Notes under the pieces: model-generated
What the model saw: the letters and a program-made list of their open reading frames with translations, nothing else
The model's database searches: none
What the model was told of the DNA's origin: nothing
Translations under genes and position numbers: made by a program
From: an uncultured Actinomycetes bacterium
GTDB lineage: Bacteria; Actinomycetota; Actinomycetes; Mycobacteriales; Nakamurellaceae
DNA length: 64,000 bases
Direction: 5' to 3'
Assembly: GCA_937926105.1 (NCBI GenBank)
Contig: CALANS010000175.1
Coordinates: forward strand, 214,061-278,060
In this document: positions 18,086 to 26,397 of the stretch, piece after piece
Layout of the letters: each line of letters starts with the position of its first letter
Numbering within the stretch: position 1 is the stretch's first letter

Positions 18086-19852
18086 TCAACGACGACCCAC
18101 CGATTGCCCGGTGGCCATCCCGGCGCCATACAGGGCCGGCCGGCACATGGCCGTGTACTGCGCGAGCGCTCCGGAATGGTGCACCGCCGGCGGGCGCCAT
18201 GCTTCGCGCCGGCGCTGCAGTTCCCGCTGCACGTCGTCGGCCGCGGTGGGTACCCCGGCGATTCCCACCAGATCCACTCTGCCGGCGGGAATGTCGATGC
18301 AAATCAAGTCCTGGTCTTGCACCAACGCGAGTGGTCCACCGTCCAGGGCCTCGGGGAACGCATAGCCGACGCACGGTCCTCGGCTGGCGCCGGAGAAGCG
18401 CCCGTCGGTCACCAGCGCGGTGGTGGCGCCCAACCCGGGATCCGCCGCTACCAGCTCCGAAAGGAAGAACATCTCCGGCATGCCGGTCGCCCGCGGCCCC
18501 TGATAGCGCACGACGATCACATCTCCGGCGGCAATCTCCCCACCGACGACCGCCTGGACCGCATCCGGTTCGGTGTCGAACACCCGCGCGGGGCCGGTGT
18601 GCTGCTGCATTCGCTCCGCCACCGCGTGCGATTTCACCAGTGCACCATCGGCAAGAGACCCGGCCAGCACCACTGTCGAGCCACTGGCGTACACCGGATT
18701 GTCCGCGGTACGGATCACCTCCTGCGCGCGCACATGATAGTTGCCAAGGAACATCGCGGCGTGACGCTGCAATTGGCTGCCTGACAACCGCTCCAGGTTC
18801 TCCCCCACCGTGCGGCCGCTGACGGTGAGCGCATCCAGGTGCAGCAGGTCGGCGATCTGGGTCATCAGCTGCGGGACGCCGCCGGCATACCAGAACAGCT
18901 CGGTCGGATACCTGCCGGCTGTCTTGGCGTCGACCAGAACCGGGGTCCGCTGATGAATGCGCTGGAAATCCCGCGCGGTCAGCTCGATCCCTGCCTCGTC
19001 GGCAACTGCGATCAGATGCATCACGGCGTTCAGGGATCCGCCGATCGCCGCGTGTACGGTGATGGCGTTCTCGAAGGCGTCGCGGGTCAGGATGGTGCGG
19101 GTCGTGATGCCGTTCGCCAGCAACGTCAGCACCTGGCGCCCGGCCGCTCTGGCAGCCCGGCGCAGCTCCGCCATGCCGGCCGGCACCAGCGCGGACCAGG
19201 GCAGTGCCAGGCCGAGGGCCTCGCTCATCACCTGCATCGTGGCCGCGGTCCCCATGTACTGGCAGGCACCGCATCCGGGGCACGCGAAGCGTTGGAAGGC
19301 ATCGAACTCGTCCTTCTCGATCTCCCCGCGTGCCACCTGGACGCTCATGTTCCACAGCTCTTCGTTCGAGCGCAGCTTCGGCCCGGACGTCATCGCACCA
19401 CCGGGAACGTGGATACCCGGCAAGTCGAGTCGAGCCAAGGCGATCAGGTGGGCTGGTACCGCCTTGTCTCCGGACGAGGAGGTCACCAGGGCGTCGAACG
19501 GCGTGGCGCGAGCGTGAATCTCCACCATGTTCGCGATGAATTCACGTGACGCGAGTGGAAAGTTCATCCCGGCGTGCGCCTGCGCCACCCCGTCACAGAT
19601 ATCGGTGGTGGTGTAGTCGGCCGGTTTGCCACCCCCCTGCAGCACGCCCTTGCCGACCTCGGCGGCCAGGCTGGCCAGATGGTAGGAACTGGGGTGTGAC
19701 GAGCCGGCCGTCGTCTCTACCAACACCTGAGGGAGCGACAGATCCCCTACTGCCCAGTCCATCGACATCCGGAGGGCGTCGCCCTCGAAGCTGACGGTAC
19801 GGGTCTGTTGGCTGGCAAGCTTGCGCAGCCCATCCGCGGTGTATCCGATCAT
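18086..19852 (-). CDS. IlvD/Edd-family dehydratase with an altered Fe-S ligand site
   Basis: A 588-residue member of the dihydroxy-acid/sugar-acid dehydratase family. The N-terminal domain has I-C-D-G-V-A-Q-A-H-A-G-M near residue 85 and P-L-A-S-R-E-F-I-A near 99. C-P-G-C-G-A-C-Q-Y-M-G-T-A-A-T-M lies at 192-206, with Cys at 191, 194 and 197. The C-terminal domain has V-T-D-G-R-F-S-G-A-S-R-G. The usually invariant N-C-D-K Cys is replaced: residues 126-130 read S-S-G-D-K, keeping the Mg-site Lys but losing the cluster Cys. The ATG at 19852 (AGAGGG six bases upstream) is preferred over 19900. It heads the operon with the aminotransferase and M81 genes. A sugar-acid or hydroxy-acid substrate is more likely than the branched-chain amino-acid pathway. 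Confidence 0.88.
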   Translation of the reverse strand: MIGYTADGLRKLASQQTRTVSFEGDALRMSMDWAVGDLSLPQVLVETTAGSSHPSSYHLASLAAEVGKGVLQGGGKPADYTTTDICDGVAQAHAGMNFPLASREFIANMVEIHARATPFDALVTSSSGDKAVPAHLIALARLDLPGIHVPGGAMTSGPKLRSNEELWNMSVQVARGEIEKDEFDAFQRFACPGCGACQYMGTAATMQVMSEALGLALPWSALVPAGMAELRRAARAAGRQVLTLLANGITTRTILTRDAFENAITVHAAIGGSLNAVMHLIAVADEAGIELTARDFQRIHQRTPVLVDAKTAGRYPTELFWYAGGVPQLMTQIADLLHLDALTVSGRTVGENLERLSGSQLQRHAAMFLGNYHVRAQEVIRTADNPVYASGSTVVLAGSLADGALVKSHAVAERMQQHTGPARVFDTEPDAVQAVVGGEIAAGDVIVVRYQGPRATGMPEMFFLSELVAADPGLGATTALVTDGRFSGASRGPCVGYAFPEALDGGPLALVQDQDLICIDIPAGRVDLVGIAGVPTAADDVQRELQRRREAWRPPAVHHSGALAQYTAMCRPALYGAGMATGQSVGRR

Positions 19853-19929
19853 GCTCGACCCTCTTTGACGACGGTCCGCCGGGGCCGCAGGACGGACCAA
19901 GCGGTTTTGCTTGATAGAACCTGGGGTCC

Positions 19930-19958
19930 ATTCTCGTGCGTCGCCATGGCGACGTCAA
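19930..19958 (-). promoter_or_regulatory. Sigma70-type promoter of the IlvD-like operon
   Basis: TTGACG (19953-19958), a 17-base spacer and GAGAAT (19930-19935). The predicted start is near 19923, about 70 nt before the ATG. The spacer is almost filled by the palindrome at 19939-19954. Confidence 0.55.
19939..19954. promoter_or_regulatory. 16-base perfect palindrome in promoter spacer, candidate operator
   Basis: CGTCGCCATGGCGACG is self-complementary over all 16 bases and sits between the -35 and -10 of the IlvD-like operon promoter, a classical position for a dimeric repressor. The cognate regulator is unknown; LacI- and IclR-type genes are both present in the window. Confidence 0.55.
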
Positions 19959-20033
19959 CGAACCGCGCCCGGTGGTATCCCAGATCACCCACCGGATTGT
20001 CCCCAGCACCCGCGCCCTCGACCGGCGCGTGGA

Positions 20034-20750
20034 TCACCAGGCCAGGGCGCCCTTCACGACCGCCGCGATCGCACCCACCGCGGCAAGGCTCAACAGCAAG
20101 GGCTGTGCGTGCCGGCTCGATACCCTGCGTGCCAACAGCTCCCCCGCCACGCTTCCCACCACCAGCGCGGATACCACCAGTGCCAGCTCCCCACCGGTCA
20201 TGGCAGGCAATCCCTTGGTTGCCAGCGACAATGCGTTCATGGCCAGCGAACACACCGGGACCGTGGCCAGGAATGCGCGCCCGGTCCACCGCTGGCTCAC
20301 GCCGTACAGCGCGAGCGCCGGGCCGCCGACGCCGGCCAACACATTCAGCGCTGCCGATGCACCGCCCGCCAGGAATGCCCCCGGTGTGCCAGCCAGGACT
20401 CGCCACGATCGACCCCGCGCCACCAGCGCCACCGCAACCAACAGCAACGAACCGATCAGCACCGACAGCGGCGCCTGCGGCAACCGATGCACGAGCTGCG
20501 CCCCGGCCGGAATGAGTAAGGGGGCCGGGGCCAGCAGCAGCAGTGCGCGGCGCCAGGCGACATCCCGCCAATGGCTGGCCAGCATGCCCGCCGACGCCAG
20601 CAGGCTGAGCATGTTGCACAGCAAGACACCTTGGAACGGGCCAAGCACCAGGATCAGCAGCGGCGAGGCCACCAGTGCGAAGCCCAGCCCGGTCAGCCGC
20701 GTCACCGCCGCCCCACCGAGCACACTTACCACGATCGCGACGATCGTCAT
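20034..20750 (-). CDS. TSUP (TauE/SafE)-family membrane exporter
   Basis: A 238-residue integral membrane protein with about seven or eight hydrophobic segments. It has the two TSUP half-repeats, with G-L-G-F-A-L-V-A-S-P-L-L in the first and G-G-A-S-A-A-L-N-V-L-A-G-V-G-G-P-A in the second. The family exports sulfite, sulfoacetate or other small organic acids, usually encoded beside the pathway that makes them. Here it lies between transporter 2 and the IlvD-like operon and may remove a toxic acid by-product. A weak 6-bp hairpin (20757-20778) and about 118 bases separate it from the ATPase gene upstream. Confidence 0.88.
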   Translation of the reverse strand: MTIVAIVVSVLGGAAVTRLTGLGFALVASPLLILVLGPFQGVLLCNMLSLLASAGMLASHWRDVAWRRALLLLAPAPLLIPAGAQLVHRLPQAPLSVLIGSLLLVAVALVARGRSWRVLAGTPGAFLAGGASAALNVLAGVGGPALALYGVSQRWTGRAFLATVPVCSLAMNALSLATKGLPAMTGGELALVVSALVVGSVAGELLARRVSSRHAQPLLLSLAAVGAIAAVVKGALAW

Positions 20751-20868
20751 GCCACACTGCCGCTATTCCCCACGGCAGCTATTCAACACGAGCCGTATCC
20801 CAGGGCATCCCAGGGCGCCGTCTCGGCCGCCTGCGGGCACCACGCCGTCCGGATGCTCGGCATGCCGG

Positions 20869-21882
20869 TCAGCCCTGCGCAATCGCCGGCATGGTTCCGG
20901 CTGGCCAGAAGCGGCAGGACACTCCGTGACCGGCTGCGATCTCGTGCCAGCGCGGGCCGTGGGATGCCTCGTGGTCGGTGCCGAAAACGCACCGCGACCC
21001 CGGCGAGCCGGCGCGGAAGTCGGGCACGTCGGGAACCTGCGCCAACCGAGAACGTTGCACCAGCGGGTCCGGCACCGGAACGGCTGCGAGCAACATGTGC
21101 GTGTACGGGTGAGTCGGGTGGGCATATACGTCCACCGTGTCGCCGAGTTCGACGATGTTCCCGGAGTACATCACCGCCACGCGATCGGCGATCTGCCGCA
21201 CCACTGCCAGATCGTGCGCGATGAACAGGTACGAGACCCCGAGCTGGCGCTGGAGCCCGGTGAGCAGCTCGACGATCTGCGCCTGGATCCGCACATCCAG
21301 TGCGGACACCGGCTCGTCACACACCACGAATGCCGGGTCGACCGCCAGCGCACGTGCGATGACGATGCGCTGGCGCTGTCCGCCGGAGAACTCATGCGGG
21401 TAGCGGCGGCGCATTCCCGTGTCCAAACCCACCAGCGACAGCAACTCATCGATCCGGCCGCTCACCCGATCCGGCGGAACCGTTCGGTGAACGCGTAACG
21501 GCTCGGCCAGAATGCGTTCCACGGTCATCCTGGGATGCAGGCTCGAATAGGGATTCTGCAGGACGAACTGCATGTGGCGGCGCATCTGTCGCACCTCGCC
21601 GTACGACATCGTCGACAGGTCACGCCCCAACAACGAGACCGATCCGCCAGTGGAGCTCTGCAGCTGCAGTACCGCGCGACCGGTGGTCGTCTTGCCCGAC
21701 CCGGACTCGCCGACCAGGCCCAGCGTGGTCCCCGGCCAGATGTCGAAGCTCACGCCGTCGACCGCTGTCACCGGCGGATTGCCCCGCCTGGCGGGAAAGG
21801 TCACCCGCAGGTCTCGCACCTGCAGCAGTGGTGACGTTGGCGGTGCCGCTGGGGCCGGCACCTGCGCCCTAGCGGCGGTCAT
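20869..21882 (-). CDS. Peptide ABC transporter ATP-binding protein (DppF/OppF-like), transporter 2
   Basis: A 337-residue ATPase with Walker A G-E-S-G-S-G-K-T, signature F-S-G-G-Q-R-Q-R and Walker B F-V-V-C-D-E-P-V. The C-terminal extension has only part of the usual Cys pattern (C-V-F-G-T-D and C-R-F-W). Its ATG overlaps the stop of the partner ATPase by 4 bases. It ends the second five-gene transporter operon (26294 to 20869). It is longer and clearly different from the ATPase at 9024-9887, so the two systems are not a recent duplication. Confidence 0.92.
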   Translation of the reverse strand: MTAARAQVPAPAAPPTSPLLQVRDLRVTFPARRGNPPVTAVDGVSFDIWPGTTLGLVGESGSGKTTTGRAVLQLQSSTGGSVSLLGRDLSTMSYGEVRQMRRHMQFVLQNPYSSLHPRMTVERILAEPLRVHRTVPPDRVSGRIDELLSLVGLDTGMRRRYPHEFSGGQRQRIVIARALAVDPAFVVCDEPVSALDVRIQAQIVELLTGLQRQLGVSYLFIAHDLAVVRQIADRVAVMYSGNIVELGDTVDVYAHPTHPYTHMLLAAVPVPDPLVQRSRLAQVPDVPDFRAGSPGSRCVFGTDHEASHGPRWHEIAAGHGVSCRFWPAGTMPAIAQG

Positions 21883-22715
21883 TCGGCGGTCCGATCCAGG
21901 CGTGGCACGGCATCGATCAGCGACCTGGTGTAGTCATGGCGGGGGCGGGCGAAGATGTCTTCGACGTTCCCAGACTCCACGATGTCGCCGCGATACATCA
22001 CGTACACCCGGTCGACCATTCCCGCGATCACCCCGAAATCGTGCGTGATGAGCATGAGCGCCATCCCCAATTCCCGGCGCAGCTGGACGAGCAGGCGCAG
22101 GATCTGCGCCTGTACCGTCACATCCAGCGCCGTGGTCGGCTCGTCCGCGATCAGCAGATCGGGTTGACAGGACACCGCAATCGCGATCAGAACCCGCTGG
22201 CGCATTCCCCCCGAGAATTGGTGCGGATAGTCGTCGGCACGCCGGTGCGGCTCGCGGATGCCCACCATATCCAGCAGCTCCACCGTGCGCCGTCGGGCGG
22301 CCCGCCGGGACAGCGGCGTGTGCCGGGCGAGCATGTCCTCGACCTGCCGGCCCACCGTCAGGACGGGGTTCAACGACGTCATCGGATCCTGGAACACCAT
22401 GGCGATGCGGTTGCCCCGGATATCACGCATGGCGTGCTCACTCAGGTCCAGCAGATTCCGGCCGTCGAATACCACCGATCCCGCTACCTCGATGCTGGAC
22501 CCCTCGGGCTCGAGCCGCATGATGCTGCGTGCGGTGACGCTCTTTCCGCTGCCGGACTCGCCGACGAAACCAACGGCCTCGCCGGCTCCCACGTCAAAGC
22601 TCACCCCGTTGACCGCCGGGATACGTTCGCCGTGACTGGTGAACTCGGCAGACAAGTCACGCACGCACAGCAACGCGTTAGCCGCGCCGGCACCGGCCTG
22701 GACCGTGGCGCTCAT
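21879..22715 (-). CDS. Peptide ABC transporter ATP-binding protein (DppD/OppD-like), transporter 2
   Basis: A 278-residue ATPase. It has Walker [10 protein letters not shown]-loop [11 protein letters not shown], signature F-S-G-G-M-R-Q-R and Walker B L-L-I-A-D-E-P-T. The open frame continues upstream to 23048, but that part is antisense-like Arg-rich sequence inside the permease gene. The ATG at 22715 overlaps the permease stop by 4 bases. It ends soon after the R-S-L-I-D-A-V-P segment and so lacks most of the Cys-rich C-terminal extension seen in transporter 1. Confidence 0.92.
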   Translation of the reverse strand: MSATVQAGAGAANALLCVRDLSAEFTSHGERIPAVNGVSFDVGAGEAVGFVGESGSGKSVTARSIMRLEPEGSSIEVAGSVVFDGRNLLDLSEHAMRDIRGNRIAMVFQDPMTSLNPVLTVGRQVEDMLARHTPLSRRAARRRTVELLDMVGIREPHRRADDYPHQFSGGMRQRVLIAIAVSCQPDLLIADEPTTALDVTVQAQILRLLVQLRRELGMALMLITHDFGVIAGMVDRVYVMYRGDIVESGNVEDIFARPRHDYTRSLIDAVPRLDRTAE

Positions 22716-23596
22716 CGACGTCCCGCCACATCGAGCATCTCGCGCAGTCCGTTGGCCAGCATGATGAAGGTCAGGGTGGCGAATACGATCGCAGCCGCGG
22801 GGGCAATCACGTTCAGCGGCGCGAGTTCCATGAACTGGCGGCCGCTGGACAGCTCGCCGCCCCAGTTCGGGTCTGGAGGCGGCGGACCCAGCCCCAGGAA
22901 GGACAGCGCGGTCACCGTGAAGATGCTCCGCGACAGCGTCAGGCTGGTCTCCACCAGGATCGGCGAGATCACCATCGGCAGCACGTGCCGCGTCACCAGG
23001 GCGAATTCGCCGACACCGACGCTGCGGGCCGCCTCCACGTGATCCCACCGCTTGACCGAGAGCACCGGGCCACGTACCACCCGAGCCATGCTCGGTGTGT
23101 ACACGATCGCGATGGTGAGGATCAGGTTGTTGATCGACGGGCCGAGCGCGGCAACCACCGCGATGGCCAACAGGAACGCCGGGAACGCGAACAGCACGTC
23201 AAGGGCACGCATGATGATCTGGTCGACCAGGCCGCCGAAATACCCGGCCACCAGACCCAACACCAGACCGGCCAGCAGCGCGAGCGCGACCGCGATCACC
23301 GTGATGACCAGCGTCGAGCGGCCTCCGATGATCATCCGACTCAACACGTCCCGGCCGATCGAGTCGGTGCCGAGCCAGTGCGCGGCGCTCGGTCCGGCCA
23401 ACGACTCCGGCGAGGTCTGCGCGGGCGGGTACGGCGCGATCACCGGTCCCAGTGCCACGACCACCACCATCACGGCGAACATCACCGCACCCGCGATCAC
23501 CAGGGTGCGACCGCTCGATCGCTTGCGCCGCCGAGGGCTCCGTGCCGGGGCGGCCGGCGGAGCGTCTGCCCTGGTGATCAGCGATGGGTCACTCAT
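22712..23596 (-). CDS. Peptide ABC transporter permease (DppC/OppC-like), transporter 2
   Basis: About 294 residues from an ATG at 23596, which overlaps the DppB-like stop by 8 bases (ATGAGTGA). An earlier in-frame start at 23644 would add 16 unlikely residues. It has an Arg-rich cytoplasmic N-terminus, a first membrane helix, the DppC-typical L-G-T-D-S-I-G-R-D-V-L-S-R, and four or five further hydrophobic helices. The EAA loop is K-R-W-D-H-V-E-A-A-R-S-V-G-V-G. Confidence 0.92.
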   Translation of the reverse strand: MSDPSLITRADAPPAAPARSPRRRKRSSGRTLVIAGAVMFAVMVVVVALGPVIAPYPPAQTSPESLAGPSAAHWLGTDSIGRDVLSRMIIGGRSTLVITVIAVALALLAGLVLGLVAGYFGGLVDQIIMRALDVLFAFPAFLLAIAVVAALGPSINNLILTIAIVYTPSMARVVRGPVLSVKRWDHVEAARSVGVGEFALVTRHVLPMVISPILVETSLTLSRSIFTVTALSFLGLGPPPPDPNWGGELSSGRQFMELAPLNVIAPAAAIVFATLTFIMLANGLREMLDVAGRR

Positions 23597-24536
23597 AGCT
23601 GACCCTCGCGTCGACCCGGGCATAGGCGATGTCGACCAGCACATTGACCAGCACCACGATGAGGGCCACCAGCAGCACGATGCCCTGGATGACCGGGTAG
23701 TCGCGCCCCGTCACCGAGTCGAACAGCAGCTGTCCCATGCCCGGAATATTGAAGATGGACTCCACGACGATGCTGCCGCCGAGCAGCGAGGCATACTCCA
23801 GGCCGGTGACGGTGATCACCGGGGTCAGCGCGTTCCGGACGAGATACTGACCGAGGACGGTGCGGGGTCGCAGGCCCTTGGCCCTGGCCACCATGACGAA
23901 ATCCTGGCTGGACACTTCCAGCACGGCGGCCCTGGTGTTCTCCGAGATGGTTGCCGAGATGGCGAACGCCAGCGACAGCGCCGGCAACAGCAGGCTGCCG
24001 ATGTTGGCCAGCGGGTCCGTGCCGATCGGTGTGAAGTTGAAGATCGACAGCTGCGGGAGGTACAGCCCGCAGAGCAGCACGATCAGGGTCGCGACCACGA
24101 AGTTGGGCACCGCGATCAACAGCCCGTTGAGGCCGCGCACCAACCAGTCCACCCGGCCGCGCAAGCGCGCGGACAGCAGGCCCGTCGTCGCTCCCAGCAG
24201 CATCGCCATGATGGCGGCGATCAACGTGAGCTCGGCAGTGACCCCCAGCCGGCTGAACAACTCCTCCGTCACCGGCCGGTGGGTGATGAACGACGTGCCC
24301 AGATCGCCCTGTAGGGCGCCGACCAGCCAGTCCCAGTACTGCACCCAAATCGGTGCGTCCAACCCCATGTTGTGGCGGATCTGCTCGATGGCCTCGGGCG
24401 TGGCGCCCGGTAGGGTGCCGAGCATCTGCTCGGCGAAGTCGCCCGGTAGCGCCCGCACCAACAGGAACGCCACCAGCGACACCCCGAACAGGATCGGAGC
24501 CGCCCAGGCCAGCCGAGTGAGGGCGACCCGCCTCAC
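23589..24536 (-). CDS. Peptide ABC transporter permease (DppB/OppB-like), transporter 2
   Basis: A 315-residue membrane protein. The N-terminal helix, the long periplasmic loop ending W-V-Q-Y-W-D-W-L-V-G-A-L-Q-G-D-L-G and the EAA loop S-Q-D-F-V-M-V-A-R-A-K-G-L identify it as the DppB/OppB partner. It lies 42 bases after the binding-protein gene and overlaps the DppC-like gene by 8 bases. Unlike transporter 1, there is no strong hairpin between the binding-protein gene and this permease gene. Confidence 0.92.
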   Translation of the reverse strand: MRRVALTRLAWAAPILFGVSLVAFLLVRALPGDFAEQMLGTLPGATPEAIEQIRHNMGLDAPIWVQYWDWLVGALQGDLGTSFITHRPVTEELFSRLGVTAELTLIAAIMAMLLGATTGLLSARLRGRVDWLVRGLNGLLIAVPNFVVATLIVLLCGLYLPQLSIFNFTPIGTDPLANIGSLLLPALSLAFAISATISENTRAAVLEVSSQDFVMVARAKGLRPRTVLGQYLVRNALTPVITVTGLEYASLLGGSIVVESIFNIPGMGQLLFDSVTGRDYPVIQGIVLLVALIVVLVNVLVDIAYARVDARVSYE

Positions 24537-24578
24537 CGGGTCGCCCGATCGGCCAGCGCGTTAGGCACGCCCACCCTG

Positions 24579-26294
24579 CTACTTGTCCAACCAGGTGGTG
24601 CGCACGTAGCTGCGGATGTTGGCGGGCAATGCCACATAGCCCTTGACGTAGTTCCACCACATCTCCCACCGCAGCGGGTACTGGTAGATCTCGAGGTTGT
24701 ACGCCTGGTCGGCGACCAGCTTCTGGATCTCCAGGTAGGCCGCCGCGCGCTTGTCCTTGTCCAGCTCGCCGCGAGCCTTGGCCACCATGTCGTCGTAGTC
24801 GGTGTTCGTCTGCCCCATGGCCTTGCCGTAGGTGTTGGTGGTCAACAGCCTGTCGCAGATCGCATCCGGATCCGGCGTCCAGGACAGCGCCACCGACAGG
24901 ATGGTGTAGTTCCCCTTGGCCCAGTCGTCCAGCAGCGGTGCGGTCTCCGACGGCTTGAGGTTGACCTTGATTCCCGCCTCAGCCCACTGCTGCTGCAGGA
25001 TCTGCGAGCACTGCACATCCAGATCGTTCGCGGCCACCACGATGTAGTCGCCCAGGTCGATGCCGTTCGGGTATCCCGCGTCCGCGAGCAACTTCTTGGC
25101 CTGTGCGACATCGCGCTGGTAATAGGGCATGTCGCCGGTTCCGTCGTATCCGCCGACCTGGCTCTCCGGGATCAGCGCGCCGACCTTTCCGGATCCGGCG
25201 AGCACGGTGTCGACGCAGGCCTTGCGGTCGGTGGCCAGGCTCAGCGCCCGCCGGACGTTCACGTCATTGAGGGGCTTGCGAGTCATGTTGAGCCACACGG
25301 GGAAGGTTCGGGACGTCTGGCCGGGGGCCGATACCAGATCCGGCGCCGTCTTGACGATCTGCGCCGCCACCTTGGGGTCCTTGAGCCAGGTCATGTCGAT
25401 CGCCTTGGACCGCAGGGCCGAGGTGATCGATGACTGATCCTTGAAGAATTTGAAGATCACCTGGTCGAGGTACGGCTCGTCCTTCTCGAAGTAGCCGTCG
25501 AACTTCTTGAGTACGAACTGCTGGTTCGGCGTGTAGGAGTCGAACGAGAACGGTCCGGTACCCACCGGCTTGGTGTCCTGACCCGTGACACCCTTGGGCA
25601 TGATCACACCCACCGGGCAGGTCGCCAGATACGCCAGGAATGCCGCATCGGGGCTCTTGAGCTCGAACTTCACCGTGTTGTCGTCGACGACCGTGACCGC
25701 CTTGACGGTCTCGAAGATGGACGCCTGCGGGCTGGCATTGGTCGGGTCCAGGATGTAGTCGAAGGTGAACTTGACGTCTTCCGCCGAAAAGCCCTGGCCG
25801 TTGTGGAATGTGACGCCCTGGCGCAGGTGGAAGATGTAGGTGGTGTCATCGGGGTTCTCGAACGACTCGGCGAGGTCCGGCTCGGGCTCCATCTTCTCGC
25901 TCCAGCGCAGCAGCCCGTTGAACAGCAGGGCGAGGAAGTCGTAGGAGGAGAACGCTCCGGTGGTGTGCGGGTTCAGCCCGATCGGATCGGCATCCGCGCC
26001 GATGTTCAGCGTGCCGCCCTTCTTGGGAGTGCCCGCCGGCGGCGCCGCCGGGCTACTTGGCGATGACCCGCCGGACGCCGGGCCGGCGCCCCCGGTGGTC
26101 GGTGCATCGGCCGTTCCCGAACCACCGTCGGTGCCGCTGCCCCCGCTGCCGCATGCCGCCAGCAGACCCGGCCCGAGCACCAACGCGCCACCGGCGGTGA
26201 ATCCCAGGCGAAGCAGCCGTCGACGCGAAAACAGCGGATGTCCATCGGGCAGTCCGACATCCGCCGCCGACACCTCGGGAGTGTGCTCGTTCAT
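24579..26294 (-). CDS. Peptide ABC transporter substrate-binding lipoprotein with Tat-type signal, transporter 2
   Basis: A 571-residue SBP family 5 protein. Residues 22-48 form a twin-arginine signal, F-S-R-R-R-L-L-R-L-G, then a hydrophobic stretch, then the lipobox G-L-L-A-A-C, so it should be exported folded by Tat and lipidated. A long Gly/Ser/Pro linker precedes the mature domain (G-G-T-L-N-I-G-A-D-A-D-P-I-G-L-N). F-H-N-G-Q-G-F-S-A-E-D-V-K-F-T and V-G-T-G-P-F are family motifs. AGGAAAGGA lies upstream of the ATG. tatC is encoded at 52545-53582. The ligand is unknown; it flanks an M81 gene 103 bases upstream. Confidence 0.93.
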   Translation of the reverse strand: MNEHTPEVSAADVGLPDGHPLFSRRRLLRLGFTAGGALVLGPGLLAACGSGGSGTDGGSGTADAPTTGGAGPASGGSSPSSPAAPPAGTPKKGGTLNIGADADPIGLNPHTTGAFSSYDFLALLFNGLLRWSEKMEPEPDLAESFENPDDTTYIFHLRQGVTFHNGQGFSAEDVKFTFDYILDPTNASPQASIFETVKAVTVVDDNTVKFELKSPDAAFLAYLATCPVGVIMPKGVTGQDTKPVGTGPFSFDSYTPNQQFVLKKFDGYFEKDEPYLDQVIFKFFKDQSSITSALRSKAIDMTWLKDPKVAAQIVKTAPDLVSAPGQTSRTFPVWLNMTRKPLNDVNVRRALSLATDRKACVDTVLAGSGKVGALIPESQVGGYDGTGDMPYYQRDVAQAKKLLADAGYPNGIDLGDYIVVAANDLDVQCSQILQQQWAEAGIKVNLKPSETAPLLDDWAKGNYTILSVALSWTPDPDAICDRLLTTNTYGKAMGQTNTDYDDMVAKARGELDKDKRAAAYLEIQKLVADQAYNLEIYQYPLRWEMWWNYVKGYVALPANIRSYVRTTWLDK

Positions 26295-26397
26295 GGCTGT
26301 CCTTTCCTAGGGCAGGAAGTGGTGGAGCATGGCAACTATCTCGGAGGTGGCACCCGGCCCAGCAGGTGCTGAGTACTGCCCGGCGACCTCACGCCGA

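Noticed and set aside
20757..20778. Terminator hairpin after the transporter 2 operon
   Set aside because: Only a 6-bp stem with a 10-base loop, located next to the TSUP start rather than the ATPase stop; too weak to call.
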